Positions 46,960-56,158 of a stretch of DNA of 64,000 nucleotides are shown here, in pieces. Position numbers and translations under genes: made by a program. Where the stretch lies: positions 2,542,001-2,606,000 of the forward strand of contig NZ_CP082284.1 in assembly GCF_019880225.1 (NCBI RefSeq), given 5' to 3'. Each line of letters opens with the position of its first letter. Within the stretch, counting starts at the first letter, position 1. Below the pieces are notes generated by a model. It ran no database searches. It was not told the origin of the DNA and was given only the letters and a program-made list of their open reading frames with translations. This stretch comes from Halobaculum rubrum (GTDB taxonomy: Archaea; Halobacteriota; Halobacteria; Halobacteriales; Haloferacaceae).

Positions 46960-47844
46960 ATGGAGACACGTCCGCTCGGCAAGACCGGTCACGACAGCAC
47001 CGTCATGACGTTCGGGGCGATCGCGCTCAACTGGCTCGAACAGGAGGGCGCAAACCAGATGGTCGAGCACGTCCTCGAGTACGGCGTCAACCACTTCGAC
47101 GTGGCTCCGACGTACGGTGATGCGGAGCTGAAGCTCGGTCCCAAGCTCCGTCAGCACCGCGAGGAGATCTTCCTCGGGTGTAAGACCGGGAAACGCGACT
47201 ACGAAGGCGCGTGGAAGCGGCTCGAACAGTCGCTCGATCGTCTCGGCGTCGAGAAGATCGACCTCTATCAGGTCCACGGGCTCGAATACGACGAGGAACT
47301 CGACGAGATCACTGGTGACGGCGGCGCACTGGAAGCCTTCCGCGAGGCCAAAGCGGAGGGTCTGATCGACCACATTGGCCTGACGAGCCACAGCCGGCCG
47401 AATCTCATCCTCGATGCTATCGACCGCATCGACGATCTGGAATCGGTGATGTTCCCGCTCAATCCCGTGGTCGCCGGGAAGGACGACGATACACACGACT
47501 ACGAGGCCGTCCTCCGGCGGGCCAACGAAGAGAACATCGGCACGCTGGGCATCAAAGCCTTCGCCGCAGGATCGTGGCCCGACACGGACGACGTACCCGA
47601 GCGAGACCGTCCCTTCTGTAACTGGTACCGGCCGGTCTGTTCGCCCGACGAGATCCGCGATCGGTTCGACTTCGCGGCCTCGCAGGGGCTAACCAGCGTC
47701 GTCAGTGCCGGTGACCCCAAACTGGTAACGATGATCCTCGAAGCTGCCGCCGACTACGACGGCTTAGACGAGGCCGCTCAGCGGTCGCTGATCGAGGCCG
47801 CACGGCACGACGACAGTCCAGTCCCCGAACAACTCCACCACTGA
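46960..47844 (+). CDS. Aldo/keto reductase
   Basis: 294 residues. Asp-Tyr-Lys-His tetrad: FDVAPTYGDAE (Asp, Tyr), LGCKTGKR (Lys), LYQVHGLEYD (His). NADPH-dependent carbonyl reduction. Follows by 7 bases to the methyltransferase gene, so one transcript. A second ATG at 46933 is in frame but sits too near the upstream TATA-like TTACAAAC. Confidence 0.92.
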   Translation: METRPLGKTGHDSTVMTFGAIALNWLEQEGANQMVEHVLEYGVNHFDVAPTYGDAELKLGPKLRQHREEIFLGCKTGKRDYEGAWKRLEQSLDRLGVEKIDLYQVHGLEYDEELDEITGDGGALEAFREAKAEGLIDHIGLTSHSRPNLILDAIDRIDDLESVMFPLNPVVAGKDDDTHDYEAVLRRANEENIGTLGIKAFAAGSWPDTDDVPERDRPFCNWYRPVCSPDEIRDRFDFAASQGLTSVVSAGDPKLVTMILEAAADYDGLDEAAQRSLIEAARHDDSPVPEQLHH

Positions 47845-47851
47845 CACAGGG

Positions 47852-48640
47852 ATGGACGTTCCTCGTACGGTCACCGTTGCGCTCGCCGACCGGCCCGTCG
47901 AGGGCTCGCGCTGTCTGGAGGCCGGTGCTGGCGTCGGGTCGACGACCGCGGGTCTGCTTGACGCGGGCGCGAATCGCGTCTACGCGATCACGAACGACCG
48001 CGGGCACGCACAGTCGACCCGGGAACGGGTCGGACCCGAACGTGGACAGTCGGCTGCGGCCAACGGGAAGCGATCCGGGGCGGACGACCGACTGGCCGTC
48101 CTCGAGGCCGACCTCCGTGCGATCCCGTTACCCGACGAGTCGGTCGACCTGATCACCGCGCACGGGCTCTGTAACGTCCTCGACCCGCCAGCGCTGTCAA
48201 GGATCGTCGACGAACTCCACCGCGTGGCAGCCCCCGGATCGCATCTCATCGTCGACGACTACGATCCGCTCCCCGACGACGCCGCGGTCCGTGACCTGTT
48301 CGCCGTCGAAAACGCCGCGTCCGAACTGGCGACCGGTCGTTCCGCGCTGACGTTCTATCCGTCGTCGTTCCTCCGGGATCTGTTTGTGGGCGAGGGATGG
48401 GCCTTCGATCGCGAGCGAACGCTGCTCGATCCGGTCCCCTGGACCGCGAGTCACCTCTCGGCCCACGCCGACGCCGCCGCCTCGTTCGCCGTCAACTGCC
48501 CCGACGACGTCGGGGAGTTGCTTGCCGCGAACGCCGACCGCCTCGCTGCCGAGATCGACACCGAGTCGGCCGGACGGATGTACAGCCTCGCCTTCCGGGT
48601 GCCGACCGGACAGTCCCGTCGTAGACAGGGCCGACCGTGA
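47852..48640 (+). CDS. SAM-dependent methyltransferase
   Basis: 262 residues, class I Rossmann fold: LEAGAGVGSTTAGLL (motif I) and DESVDLITAHGLCNVLDPP (motif IV). Substrate unknown. Starts 7 bases after the aldo/keto reductase stop. Confidence 0.88.
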   Translation: MDVPRTVTVALADRPVEGSRCLEAGAGVGSTTAGLLDAGANRVYAITNDRGHAQSTRERVGPERGQSAAANGKRSGADDRLAVLEADLRAIPLPDESVDLITAHGLCNVLDPPALSRIVDELHRVAAPGSHLIVDDYDPLPDDAAVRDLFAVENAASELATGRSALTFYPSSFLRDLFVGEGWAFDRERTLLDPVPWTASHLSAHADAAASFAVNCPDDVGELLAANADRLAAEIDTESAGRMYSLAFRVPTGQSRRRQGRP

Positions 48641-48722
48641 GCTCGAAAACGAGTGCTCCATCCGGCAACCATCGTGTTTAGTTAAGCGAATTCCACCAGA
48701 CAGCGAAGCTTCCTGACATCCT

Positions 48723-48742
48723 CCCACGGCTAAAGCCGTGGG
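48723..48742 (-). repeat. Right-end hairpin of the IS element
   Basis: Perfect 8-base stem with TAAA loop overlapping the tnpB stop (TAG at 48732-48730). In IS200/IS605 elements such hairpins are recognised by TnpA; here it is also the likely 3' end of an omega RNA. Confidence 0.75.
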
Positions 48743-49884
48743 GTTCCCCCACTGGGGGTTAAATCCACACGTAGCGGGAGGTTCGCAGGTTCGTCGTCAC
48801 AGGGGACGATGACCTGCGTTTCGGGCTGTGCCAGTACAGCCCCCGCCTCGGACAGCGGTTTCGAGAACTTGCCCAAGGCTCGTTTGCCGATGTTCAGCGC
48901 ACCGTTCTTGTCTGCGTTGTCGTCAAGTCCACATTCGGGACATTCGAAGCGTCCCTGCGTCTCACGGACACCTTCGCAGGCACAGCGGTTACACGTCTTC
49001 GATGTGTCGTATTCCTCAACTAACTGTACGTCGATGCCCGCGTCGTGGGCCTTGTACTCGATGTAGTTCAGCAGGCGGGCGAACGGCATCTTGTGGGTCT
49101 TGTCGTTGACGTACCGCCCTTTGTCGTTGTCCTTGCGAATCCCACCGAGATCGCCCACGACGATAACCGCGTTCCGTTCTTCAGCATCTTCAACGACGGA
49201 ACGAGCAATCTTATGGAGGCGGTCGTCCACCTTCCGTGCTTCCGCGTCACCGATCCGCTCGACCACCTGCTGTCCCTGTCGAGGTTTCGCCTTCCCGATG
49301 GACTTCCGCAGTTGCTTGTAGTGTTCGCGGATGCGACGAACTTCCTCGCCGTAGAACGTGGTTTTGCGGTCGGAAAGGAACGCACAGGTAGCGACCCAGC
49401 GTGCGCCCATGTCGATAGCCAGCACGTCGTCGTACTCGTCTTGGACAGTCACAGACCGTTTGACGACGAGGTGGACGTACCAGTCACCGTCACGACGCAC
49501 CAGCTCGCTGTCCCGAATGTCGCCCTCACGGACAAGTTGTTCGTCTTTTTTCGGGATGTGCGCGGGACACCAGATGGAGTTGCCCTGTCCCCGCTCGGGG
49601 TCGTAGACGGGGACTTTCATCCACCACGACGAGAGAACGGTATCCTCGTCGCAGGTCACGTCGAACACGTCGTTGCGGAGGACGACGGGTTGTTCGGTGT
49701 CGGGGTTCGGGTCTTTTTGTCGCTGAACTTTCGACGCCTGCCGGTCGGTCGCAGAGTACAGGTCGGCGTTTCCGCCGTGTACCTCGGTCTGGAACGCCTC
49801 GTACTCACGGACGAGTAGGTCAGCCTTCCTGTTGGTCAGCGAGTGGAGTTTGACCCGCACCGTGGTTGAGACGCTCCGTTGCAT
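48730..49884 (-). CDS. tnpB: TnpB (IS605 OrfB) RNA-guided nuclease
   Basis: 384 residues. RuvC-I Asp158 in LAIDMGARW; RuvC-III Asp325 in DKNGALNIG; zinc finger Cys298/301/315/318 (CNRC, CPEC). At RuvC-II the usual acidic residue before the Asp-Leu is replaced: VVGDLGGI has Gly244 where E is common. Starts 2 bases after tnpA. Length and order (N-terminal beta-rich region, RuvC split, zinc finger) are normal for the clade. Confidence 0.93.
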   Translation of the reverse strand: MQRSVSTTVRVKLHSLTNRKADLLVREYEAFQTEVHGGNADLYSATDRQASKVQRQKDPNPDTEQPVVLRNDVFDVTCDEDTVLSSWWMKVPVYDPERGQGNSIWCPAHIPKKDEQLVREGDIRDSELVRRDGDWYVHLVVKRSVTVQDEYDDVLAIDMGARWVATCAFLSDRKTTFYGEEVRRIREHYKQLRKSIGKAKPRQGQQVVERIGDAEARKVDDRLHKIARSVVEDAEERNAVIVVGDLGGIRKDNDKGRYVNDKTHKMPFARLLNYIEYKAHDAGIDVQLVEEYDTSKTCNRCACEGVRETQGRFECPECGLDDNADKNGALNIGKRALGKFSKPLSEAGAVLAQPETQVIVPCDDEPANLPLRVDLTPSGGTPRL

Positions 49885-49886
49885 GA

Positions 49887-50276
49887 CTACTCACCTGCTT
49901 GGGCGTCGATGTACTCCTCGATGACTTCGCTGGATACGTCGCCCGCACTTGAGACGAAGTACGAGCGTGTCCACAGCGACGGCAGGCCGAAATCAAACTC
50001 GTCACGGAGCTGGCGCGAGGAGTAGCCCTTGACTTGTTGCATTATCTTGTTTGGGGCGAGCGTCGGGTCGCCCGTGATGAACAAGTGTACGTGGTCGGGT
50101 CGAATCGCCAACTCCAAGATTTCGAGGTCGAGTTCGTCGGCCTTGTCCTCGATGAGTTCTTCGAGGCGATCACGTACCTCTCCCTCAAGCACCGATTTAC
50201 GGTACTTCGGGCACCAGATGAAGTGGTACTGGAGTTTGTGGACGTTGGTACGTTCCCTGTCGAACCCACGAGGCAT
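49887..50276 (-). CDS. tnpA: TnpA, IS200-family Y1 transposase
   Basis: 129 residues from ATG 50276; ATG 50300 adds eight. The HUH motif is DHVHLFIT and the catalytic tyrosine lies in VIEEYIDAQ. A single-strand transposase that cuts at the two hairpin ends. Just upstream of tnpB in the same direction. Confidence 0.95.
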   Translation of the reverse strand: MPRGFDRERTNVHKLQYHFIWCPKYRKSVLEGEVRDRLEELIEDKADELDLEILELAIRPDHVHLFITGDPTLAPNKIMQQVKGYSSRQLRDEFDFGLPSLWTRSYFVSSAGDVSSEVIEEYIDAQAGE

Positions 50277-50374
50277 CGTCAGTATATAGATACTATTCAC
50301 CTAAAGATGTTACGCAATCATCTAACCCCACCCGTGCCAACGAGCGTAGACAGGTTCCCAGTTGTCGGCTTCAT

Positions 50375-50394
50375 CCCACCCGTAAACGGGTGGG
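50375..50394 (-). repeat. Left-end hairpin of the IS element
   Basis: Perfect 8-base stem with TAAA loop, about 100 bases before tnpA and 10 bases inside the left boundary. Same loop as the right hairpin. Confidence 0.75.
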
Positions 50395-50404
50395 CTTTCG
50401 CCTC

Positions 50405-50847
50405 GTAACCGCTGTAATCACGTCACCGCGCTCGCGAAGCTCGGCACTTGCGAGGTTACCGTCGGCGAGCGACTGTTCGAGCTCCTCCCACGTCTCCACG
50501 TCGTAGGTCGCCTGCCATTCCTCAATCTCCCCGGTGATCGCCGCCAGTTCGTTGCGTAGCTCCTCGCGCGTGTTTGCCTCGATGAGCGTCCGGATCTCCT
50601 CGAAGAGTAGTCGCGTGTAGTCCGGCTGATAGCGCGTGGTCTCGCCGGCCTCGACGCGACGTAGCTGGCCCTGATCGACGAGATCCTGGAGTTCCTCGTT
50701 GGTCGTACTCCAGACAGCGTCGGCCTGCTCGCTGACCCAGTTGACGGACCGCGGTTCGCGAAGCGTCTCGGCGACCGCCCGAATACGGTCGCGGGCGCTC
50801 ATCGACTCACTCCACGATTGGACCCCAGCTCGCGAGGGTTCGGACAT
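50405..50847 (-). pseudogene. Winged-helix regulator truncated by the IS element
   Basis: From ATG 50847 the frame encodes a haloarchaeal DUF7342-like regulator: winged helix (SARDRIRAVAETLREPRSV, WSTTNEELQDLVDQGQLRR), then a helical region with WEELEQSLADGNLASAEL. At about residue 148 it runs into the IS left end and 11 foreign residues. The usual last 30-40 residues are missing, and I could not find them on the far side of the IS. Probably inactive or altered in dimerisation. Confidence 0.7.
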
Positions 50848-51058
50848 ATTTAGCACCTCTTGGGACAGTGTTCGAGCCCTGCTCGCATATGTTTGTACGC
50901 TCTCGTATAATCAAGAGTGCGTTGGGAGCGGATACGTTGTATGCACGCGAACAGAGATACTTCGTCATCACTTCTCGCCGAAACCTCATCATCGCGAACT
51001 GTCACGGAGGATCTGGCCCACCGAACCGTTTTGCGGTTGTGGGGGATTGGTGCTACGT

Positions 51059-51337
51059 ATGAGCACCGATACGGCCGGGAATGGTGATCCGCCGGTACCG
51101 GAGCGGATTTCGCTCACATCGGCCGAAAACGGCGATGGCTGGGTCGCTCGAGATGAGGATACGGGTATTGTCTCACAAGGGTCGACATGCGCGAGCGCAC
51201 TCGAAAATCTCGATGAGGCCGTCGCAGGGTATCACGGCACGGGAACTGAACCAACGTCCGAAGACCTCGCTGAGCTTGGAATCGACCCGGATGCGAATAC
51301 GAGCGATTCGCTCAGCGACTCCGAGCTGTTCGAGTAA
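51059..51337 (+). CDS. hicB: HicB-like antitoxin
   Basis: 92 residues. The core ISLTSAENGDGWVARDEDTG, SQGSTCASALENLDEAVAGY is the partial RNase-H-like HicB fold typical of haloarchaeal hicBA. A leaderless ATG at 51059. Its stop (TAA 51335-51337) runs into the hicA frame. Confidence 0.8.
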   Translation: MSTDTAGNGDPPVPERISLTSAENGDGWVARDEDTGIVSQGSTCASALENLDEAVAGYHGTGTEPTSEDLAELGIDPDANTSDSLSDSELFE

Positions 51338-51366
51338 CCCGTCGAACCTTCTCCGGACACGAAGTC

Positions 51367-51588
51367 GTGAATGTGATGGTCAATAGCGGGATTTTCGAGT
51401 GGGTTCGAACGAACGGCGACCATGCGATCCTTCGGTGGGAACCGCTAGGCGATCACAGTACCGATGCGCGAACCGTCCCCGTGCCGCTGCACGATGAATG
51501 TGACACCGGGACACTCCGTGCGATCGCTGAGCAGGCTGGTGCACGAGACTTCACCGAATTCTGCGACTGGATCGATCGAACCTCGTGA
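51367..51588 (+). CDS. hicA: HicA-like toxin with damaged start
   Basis: 73 residues from GTG 51367. HicA core: GIFEWVRTNGDHAILRWE (catalytic-type His in GDHA), RTVPVPLHDECDTGTLRAI, EQAGARDFTEFCDWIDR. The frame is open upstream to GTA-ACC-CGT at 51334, reading VTRRTFSGHEVV, the normal N-terminus of haloarchaeal HicA, but the first codon is GTA, not GTG. If the ancestor had GTG overlapping HicB's TGA (GTGA), one G-to-A change makes both GTA and the present TAA stop. The toxin may thus be silenced or start late. Confidence 0.7.
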   Translation: MNVMVNSGIFEWVRTNGDHAILRWEPLGDHSTDARTVPVPLHDECDTGTLRAIAEQAGARDFTEFCDWIDRTS

Positions 51589-51681
51589 TCTTGACTGCTG
51601 AGCCTTGCTCCGCGTCGAACTACTGACCAGACAATTATCTGAAACAGTACAATTATGTGTCAGAAGTGACGCCCCCGAACC

Positions 51682-52964
51682 ATGAGGCGCCGGGAGTTCT
51701 TATCGACGGGAGTAGCAGCTGGGATCGCGGGTCTCTCCGGGTGTGCGACTGTTGGGAACGTCGCAAAGGACGCCTACCGGACGGTGACGAATAGTGCACT
51801 GCCGGAGACACTCTCTGAAACGTCGCCAGAAGACAGGGCCCGACGGCTCAGATACTCTGATACGGCTTCGTAACTGGAGAACGATGTCAACAATTACTGG
51901 GAGTATGCGTCCGATGAGTTGGGGGCCTTCACCCCGGGCACGGCACGAATCCGTGAGGGAGTTCTGTACACCGGATTCATTGAATACAAAGAAGACGATG
52001 AGCCCTCATATCTTCGCTCTGGATCGCTCCATGCGATAGCCGCGTCAAATGGAGCCAAGCAGTGGTCTACGAATGCCGTCGTCCACGATATCGCTGTTCC
52101 TGACGGGGATTACCTGTATCTCAGCTCGTCTGTGGCGTCAAGTGAACCACCGGATCGGTGGCAGCGACTCACAAAAGTGCGCAAAGATACCGGTGAGACG
52201 ATTGAGTTCCTGTATGAAGAACGGAGCTCTGACACGTTCAATGGGCTACTAGTTGTCGGTGGGACACTGGTCGCAAAGCAGCGTGACACCCTACTCGCAT
52301 TCTCGCTGTCCAACAACGAGCGGCTCTGGAGCCACGGGGACGTCGATGGGTACGCTATCCACAACGGGACTGTCTATCTCGTCTCAGATGGGCTCATAGC
52401 CTGTGACCTCGACACTGGCGATCAACTGTGGTCATCGTCGACAGCGACAGACGGCCCACGAGATCCCGACTTCGGCCAGCCTCGGATCCAAGACGAGTTC
52501 ATTCTCATTCGAGATCGGGATGACAACACCGTGTACGTCTACGATACTGACGGGACTGTTGTGCGGGACTACCGTATCACCGACACCTTGGGCGGGCCCC
52601 AATCATCTCCCTGAACACGGTCTATGTGCCGTATCGAAGCGAGGACATGATGGAGGGAAGGATCGCTGGCGTTCTCAAATACAACGTGACAGAAGCTGGG
52701 GAGCTACAACAAGACTGGGAGTATGCTGATTCCGTCGATCACCTCCATCGTGGGTTCACGAATGGAGTCGTGATGTGTGACTCTGGCTTGGTAGACAAAG
52801 AGGGGGCAACAGCACTCAGTATTCCAGTGCCGGGGTTTGCCGGCGGCGATTCTCGAAATCGGTTTGTGAACCCATCGACAACTCGGGGATACACTGTCGG
52901 ACTCGTATTCGACAACGCGATCTTCACGTTCGGCGAGACGATCCGAGCGTACGCTCCAGCCTGA
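51682..52964 (+). pseudogene. Beta-propeller (PQQ-repeat) Tat lipoprotein, broken
   Basis: Begins MRRREFLSTGVAAGIAGLS then GCATVG, a Tat lipoprotein signal. Propeller-like blades: LYTGFIEYKEDDEP, GLLVVGGTLVAKQRDTLLAF, DLDTGDQLWSSS. An in-frame TAA at 51871-51873 interrupts it (reading resumes directly LENDVNNYWEYAS), and near 52600 a one-base shift at GGGCCCC moves the frame to a second segment (YNVTEAGELQQDWEYADSV) to 52964. Two lesions make it a pseudogene; the full protein would be about 425 residues. Codon usage (TCA, ACA, ATT) is unlike the core genes. Confidence 0.8.
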
Positions 52965-53170
52965 TAGGTCAACTCCCCAGATATCGCCGATATCCTATTT
53001 CGAGACTCCGGGGTCGTAGTGATACCACCCACCGTGGAACCTATCGGTGCGGCCTGTCTGTCCACCGTGCTTGCAGTACAGGTGATCGTTCGGGAACCGC
53101 CAGTTCAAGTTCTGTCGGGACGCGCTGATCAGTAACACTATACAATGGTCTCACAGAACTGCGGGGCGAG

Positions 53171-53704
53171 ATGGACCGACGGGAGTATCTGTCTACCATC
53201 GTCGGGAGTGCTGGCGTACTACCGCTGGCTGGATGTACAGACGTCGCAAATTCGGTGACGACCACAACTGAACCGCCGCCCGTTCATGAAGAAGCTGAGG
53301 ACCCGTGGGAGACGTTTGAGCGGACAACAAGTCATGACTCATCACCGGCGTTGGCTATCTCCGGCGAAGGGACTCTTGACGTCGGTGAATACGTCGCTCT
53401 GCAAGTCAGTGGGCCCAGTATCGATGTGCAGGTGTCGTATCTGTCCATCCACGTGACTGTGGAGAGCGATACCTGGCTGGATATCTATACGCTCTCGGGG
53501 GACGCGTACAGCGTCTACCAGGATCGAACGTTCGCTGACCAGGGTGCCTATGACAACCTCTCAGAAGAGGGAACGACTGAAGCGGAACTCGAGGATCAAA
53601 TCGCTAGTGGGCCCAATTGGGTGGTCTTTGATAACACAGACGTTTTCGGCGCCAGCGGAGAGGGCTCACTTGAGTTCAGGTTCGAGATGACCGGGGTCAA
53701 CTAG
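53171..53704 (+). CDS. Tat lipoprotein, unknown
   Basis: 177 residues. MDRREYLSTIVGSAGVLPL and AGC give a Tat lipobox (Cys22). The mature part is beta-rich and acidic; no motif recognised. The region is accessory and less GC-rich. Confidence 0.8.
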   Translation: MDRREYLSTIVGSAGVLPLAGCTDVANSVTTTTEPPPVHEEAEDPWETFERTTSHDSSPALAISGEGTLDVGEYVALQVSGPSIDVQVSYLSIHVTVESDTWLDIYTLSGDAYSVYQDRTFADQGAYDNLSEEGTTEAELEDQIASGPNWVVFDNTDVFGASGEGSLEFRFEMTGVN

Positions 53705-53852
53705 CAGTCCACACTACTCGGTCGTCGTCGCTCCTGCGTCCTCGTCGGGTGTCCGTTCGGGGGTGAGCTATTGTACTCTCAAATGCTGTTCGGATACTGC
53801 GAAGAGAAGGCAAGTCCACAAACGCCCTCCTGCAACCGCCGTTCCCGTTCAC

Positions 53853-54917
53853 TCACGCGGTCTCGATGCCTTCTATGACGTAGCGGTGTGCCTCAATATC
53901 TTCAAGCATCGCCCCCCAGCCACCGACGGAAACGGTCCCGTCCGGAGTCTCAAGCGTGAGCACGGCCTCATCAGTGAACGATGCCAGGGCCGGGCCGTCG
54001 CCCTTCCCGGGCGTGTAGGTGATGTCGATCACCTCCCCCGTCACTTCTCGGTCAGACCCATCTTGGCGCGATTGGCCATAGATCGTCATGAAGATCTGCT
54101 TTCCGGCCTCGAACTCCGAGAGGATCGCTCGGATACACTCTCTGATGTTCGTGTAAGTCCGTGGGGATCGCTCATCGCGGACACTGTAGACGAGCGGCCA
54201 CGGCTCCCAGAACGCCGTCTGGAAGTACCAGTCGAACATCCGCGACAGTGAGTAATCATTCACAAACAGGCCGTACTCTTGGCTCGGGTGTGGCGTTTCT
54301 TCGGGCGTGAAGCACGCGGACATCCGGTCGGCCAAGACGAGAAACGGTGTCGGGAGCCGTCTGTGTCGAGCCTCCGTGACTGCCCCCTCGAGGTCGATGT
54401 CCGGTAGCGTCTCGACTCCAGTCAGCGTCACCTTCACGACGACGCCGCGATCAAGAGCAGCGGCGAGGTCATCACGGAACGATTCGAAGCGATCCGGGGT
54501 CATCGCGATCTCCAGCTCGTTTCGGGCATCGGTGATGTGGTCGCGAGCCCGGTCGTACACACCTGACACCGGTCGGATCACGCTGACACGATGGTTCTCT
54601 ACTTTCGGCTCCTCCCACCGGTTTTTGAGTTCTTCCCCGGCAGTGCTCACCGTTTCGGCATAGGTGTCCAAGCGTTCGACGACGTCTTCGGGGTCGCGAG
54701 CACGCGCATGCAAACTTCCCTGCTCGTATGTCTCGACGTACCCCTCTCCCTCGAGGTTTCGGAGGACCTCGTAGATCCGGGCCTGCGGCACGTCACTTGC
54801 ATCGGCGATCTCGGTCGCTGACGCGCTGCCCAACTCCAGCATCGCGACGTATGCCTTCGCCTCATATTGAGTGAGCCCGACGTCCTCGAGCGTCGAGCGA
54901 AGGGTCTCCGTATTCAT
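53853..54917 (-). CDS. TrmB-family sugar-sensing regulator
   Basis: 354 residues. N-terminal winged helix (LTQYEAKAYVAMLELGSASA, TEIADASDVPQARIYEVLRN), coiled linker, then a C-terminal TrmB sugar-binding domain. TrmB proteins bind maltodextrins or other sugars and control transporters and glucan enzymes. It is 24 bases downstream of the ABC ATPase gene, one transcript with it, so probably autoregulated. The palindromes at 56142, 59304 and 59338 are its likely targets. Confidence 0.93.
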   Translation of the reverse strand: MNTETLRSTLEDVGLTQYEAKAYVAMLELGSASATEIADASDVPQARIYEVLRNLEGEGYVETYEQGSLHARARDPEDVVERLDTYAETVSTAGEELKNRWEEPKVENHRVSVIRPVSGVYDRARDHITDARNELEIAMTPDRFESFRDDLAAALDRGVVVKVTLTGVETLPDIDLEGAVTEARHRRLPTPFLVLADRMSACFTPEETPHPSQEYGLFVNDYSLSRMFDWYFQTAFWEPWPLVYSVRDERSPRTYTNIRECIRAILSEFEAGKQIFMTIYGQSRQDGSDREVTGEVIDITYTPGKGDGPALASFTDEAVLTLETPDGTVSVGGWGAMLEDIEAHRYVIEGIETA

Positions 54918-54941
54918 GGAGGACAGTTGTGTAGGTGCAAA

Positions 54942-56102
54942 TTAAAGCGTGGCTCCCTCGGGGAGTCGCTTAGTCTCCATTGCTCGATTGAAGATCGTCT
55001 CGCCGCTATCGCTGTCGAACATATGGATTCGGTCGCGGGGGAACCGAAGCCGAATGTCCTGCCCGATCGAGATATCGTACTCGCCGGACACGGAGGCGAC
55101 CACGTCTCGGTCCTCGACACTGACATGGAGCAAGTTCTCACGCCCCATCGGCTCGACGACATCGACGCTCGCGACGACTGTCGCCGGCCCGGGGTCCGGC
55201 GCCAACTCGATGTCCTCGGGACGGATCCCGAGCGTGACGTGCCCGCGATCCCCGAGTTGTGCCGACTGCTCGTCCGTGAGTTCGTACGTGATCTCGCCAC
55301 GGCGGCCCACGCCAGTCTGGGGATTGTACTCTAATTCGAGGAAGTTCATCGACGGCGACCCGATGAAGCCGGCGACGAACTGATTCGCCGGTTCGTGATA
55401 ACACTCCAGGGGCGTCCCGAGCTGCTGGAGGGACCCTTCATTCAACACCGCGATGCGATCTCCCATCGTCATCGCCTCGGTCTGGTCGTGGGTCACGTAG
55501 ACCGTCGCGACGCCGAGTTGCTCGTGCAGTTGCTGGAGTTCGGTCCGCATCTCGGTCCGGAGCTTTGCGTCGAGGTTCGATAACGGCTCGTCCATGAGGA
55601 ACACTTCAGGCTCCCGAACGATCGCACGGCCGAGTGCAACTCGCTGTTTCTGTCCACCGGAGAGCGCGTCGGGGCGGCGATCGAGCAGCTCCGTGATGCT
55701 GAGCATCTCGGCGGTCTCGTTGACGCGGGCGTCGATCTCGTCGTCGGGGAGGCTGCTCGTCATCTCGAGGCCGAACCGCATGTTCTCGGCCACCGTCTTG
55801 TGTGGATACAACGCGTAGTTCTGGAACACCATGGCGATGTCCCGGTCCTTCGGCTTCGCTTCGTTGACGACCTGACCACCCACCCGGACTTCGCCGTCGG
55901 TGATCGTCTCGAGCCCGGCCAACAGCCGGAGCGTCGTCGATTTCCCGCACCCAGATGGACCAACGAGGACGAGGAACTCACCGTCCCGAACCTGGATGTT
56001 GAGATCCTCAACCGCGACGACGTCTCCCTCGTCGGAGTCGAACGTCTTCGTGACCCCGTCGTATTCGACGGCGGGGCGCTGTGAGTGGTCCGCTCGTGCC
56101 AT
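54942..56102 (-). CDS. MalK-type sugar ABC transporter ATPase
   Basis: 386 residues. Walker A GPSGCGKSTT, Q-loop QNYALYPH, signature LSGGQKQRV, Walker B EVFLMDEPLSNLDA, switch His VTHDQTEAM; C-terminal TOBE region. Energises the permeases at 60734 and 61753. The start at 56102 is 40 bases from a palindrome. Confidence 0.95.
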   Translation of the reverse strand: MARADHSQRPAVEYDGVTKTFDSDEGDVVAVEDLNIQVRDGEFLVLVGPSGCGKSTTLRLLAGLETITDGEVRVGGQVVNEAKPKDRDIAMVFQNYALYPHKTVAENMRFGLEMTSSLPDDEIDARVNETAEMLSITELLDRRPDALSGGQKQRVALGRAIVREPEVFLMDEPLSNLDAKLRTEMRTELQQLHEQLGVATVYVTHDQTEAMTMGDRIAVLNEGSLQQLGTPLECYHEPANQFVAGFIGSPSMNFLELEYNPQTGVGRRGEITYELTDEQSAQLGDRGHVTLGIRPEDIELAPDPGPATVVASVDVVEPMGRENLLHVSVEDRDVVASVSGEYDISIGQDIRLRFPRDRIHMFDSDSGETIFNRAMETKRLPEGATL

Positions 56103-56141
56103 TGTTTATCATACGACTACCTTCGCATCGACTTAGTCGTT

Positions 56142-56155
56142 ACTACTGTAGTAGT
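56142..56155 (-). promoter_or_regulatory. TrmB-type operator upstream of the ABC ATPase gene
   Basis: ACTACT-GT-AGTAGT, arms perfect, 40 bases before the ATPase start (56102). It nearly equals the site at 59304 (ACTACT-GC-AGTAGT). Both occur only beside transcription units of this cluster. Confidence 0.65.
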
Positions 56156-56158
56156 AGA

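Larger units (their letters stand above)
48714..50404 (-). mobile_element. IS200/IS605-type element (tnpA + tnpB)
   Basis: About 1.7 kb on the minus strand: tnpA (Y1 transposase) then tnpB. Terminal hairpins: at the right end CCCACGGC-TAAA-GCCGTGGG (48723-48742), at the left end CCCACCCG-TAAA-CGGGTGGG (50375-50394). Immediately outside the left end the minus strand reads TTAC (complement of GTAA at 50405-50408), the usual TTAC target. The right end boundary, 48714, is estimated from the hairpin position. It is inserted in the end of a regulatory gene. Confidence 0.85.

Noticed and set aside
51682-52964. Programmed frameshift or readthrough in the propeller lipoprotein
   Set aside because: Two separate lesions, a plain stop and a homopolymer shift, with no known recoding signal; decay or sequencing error is simpler.
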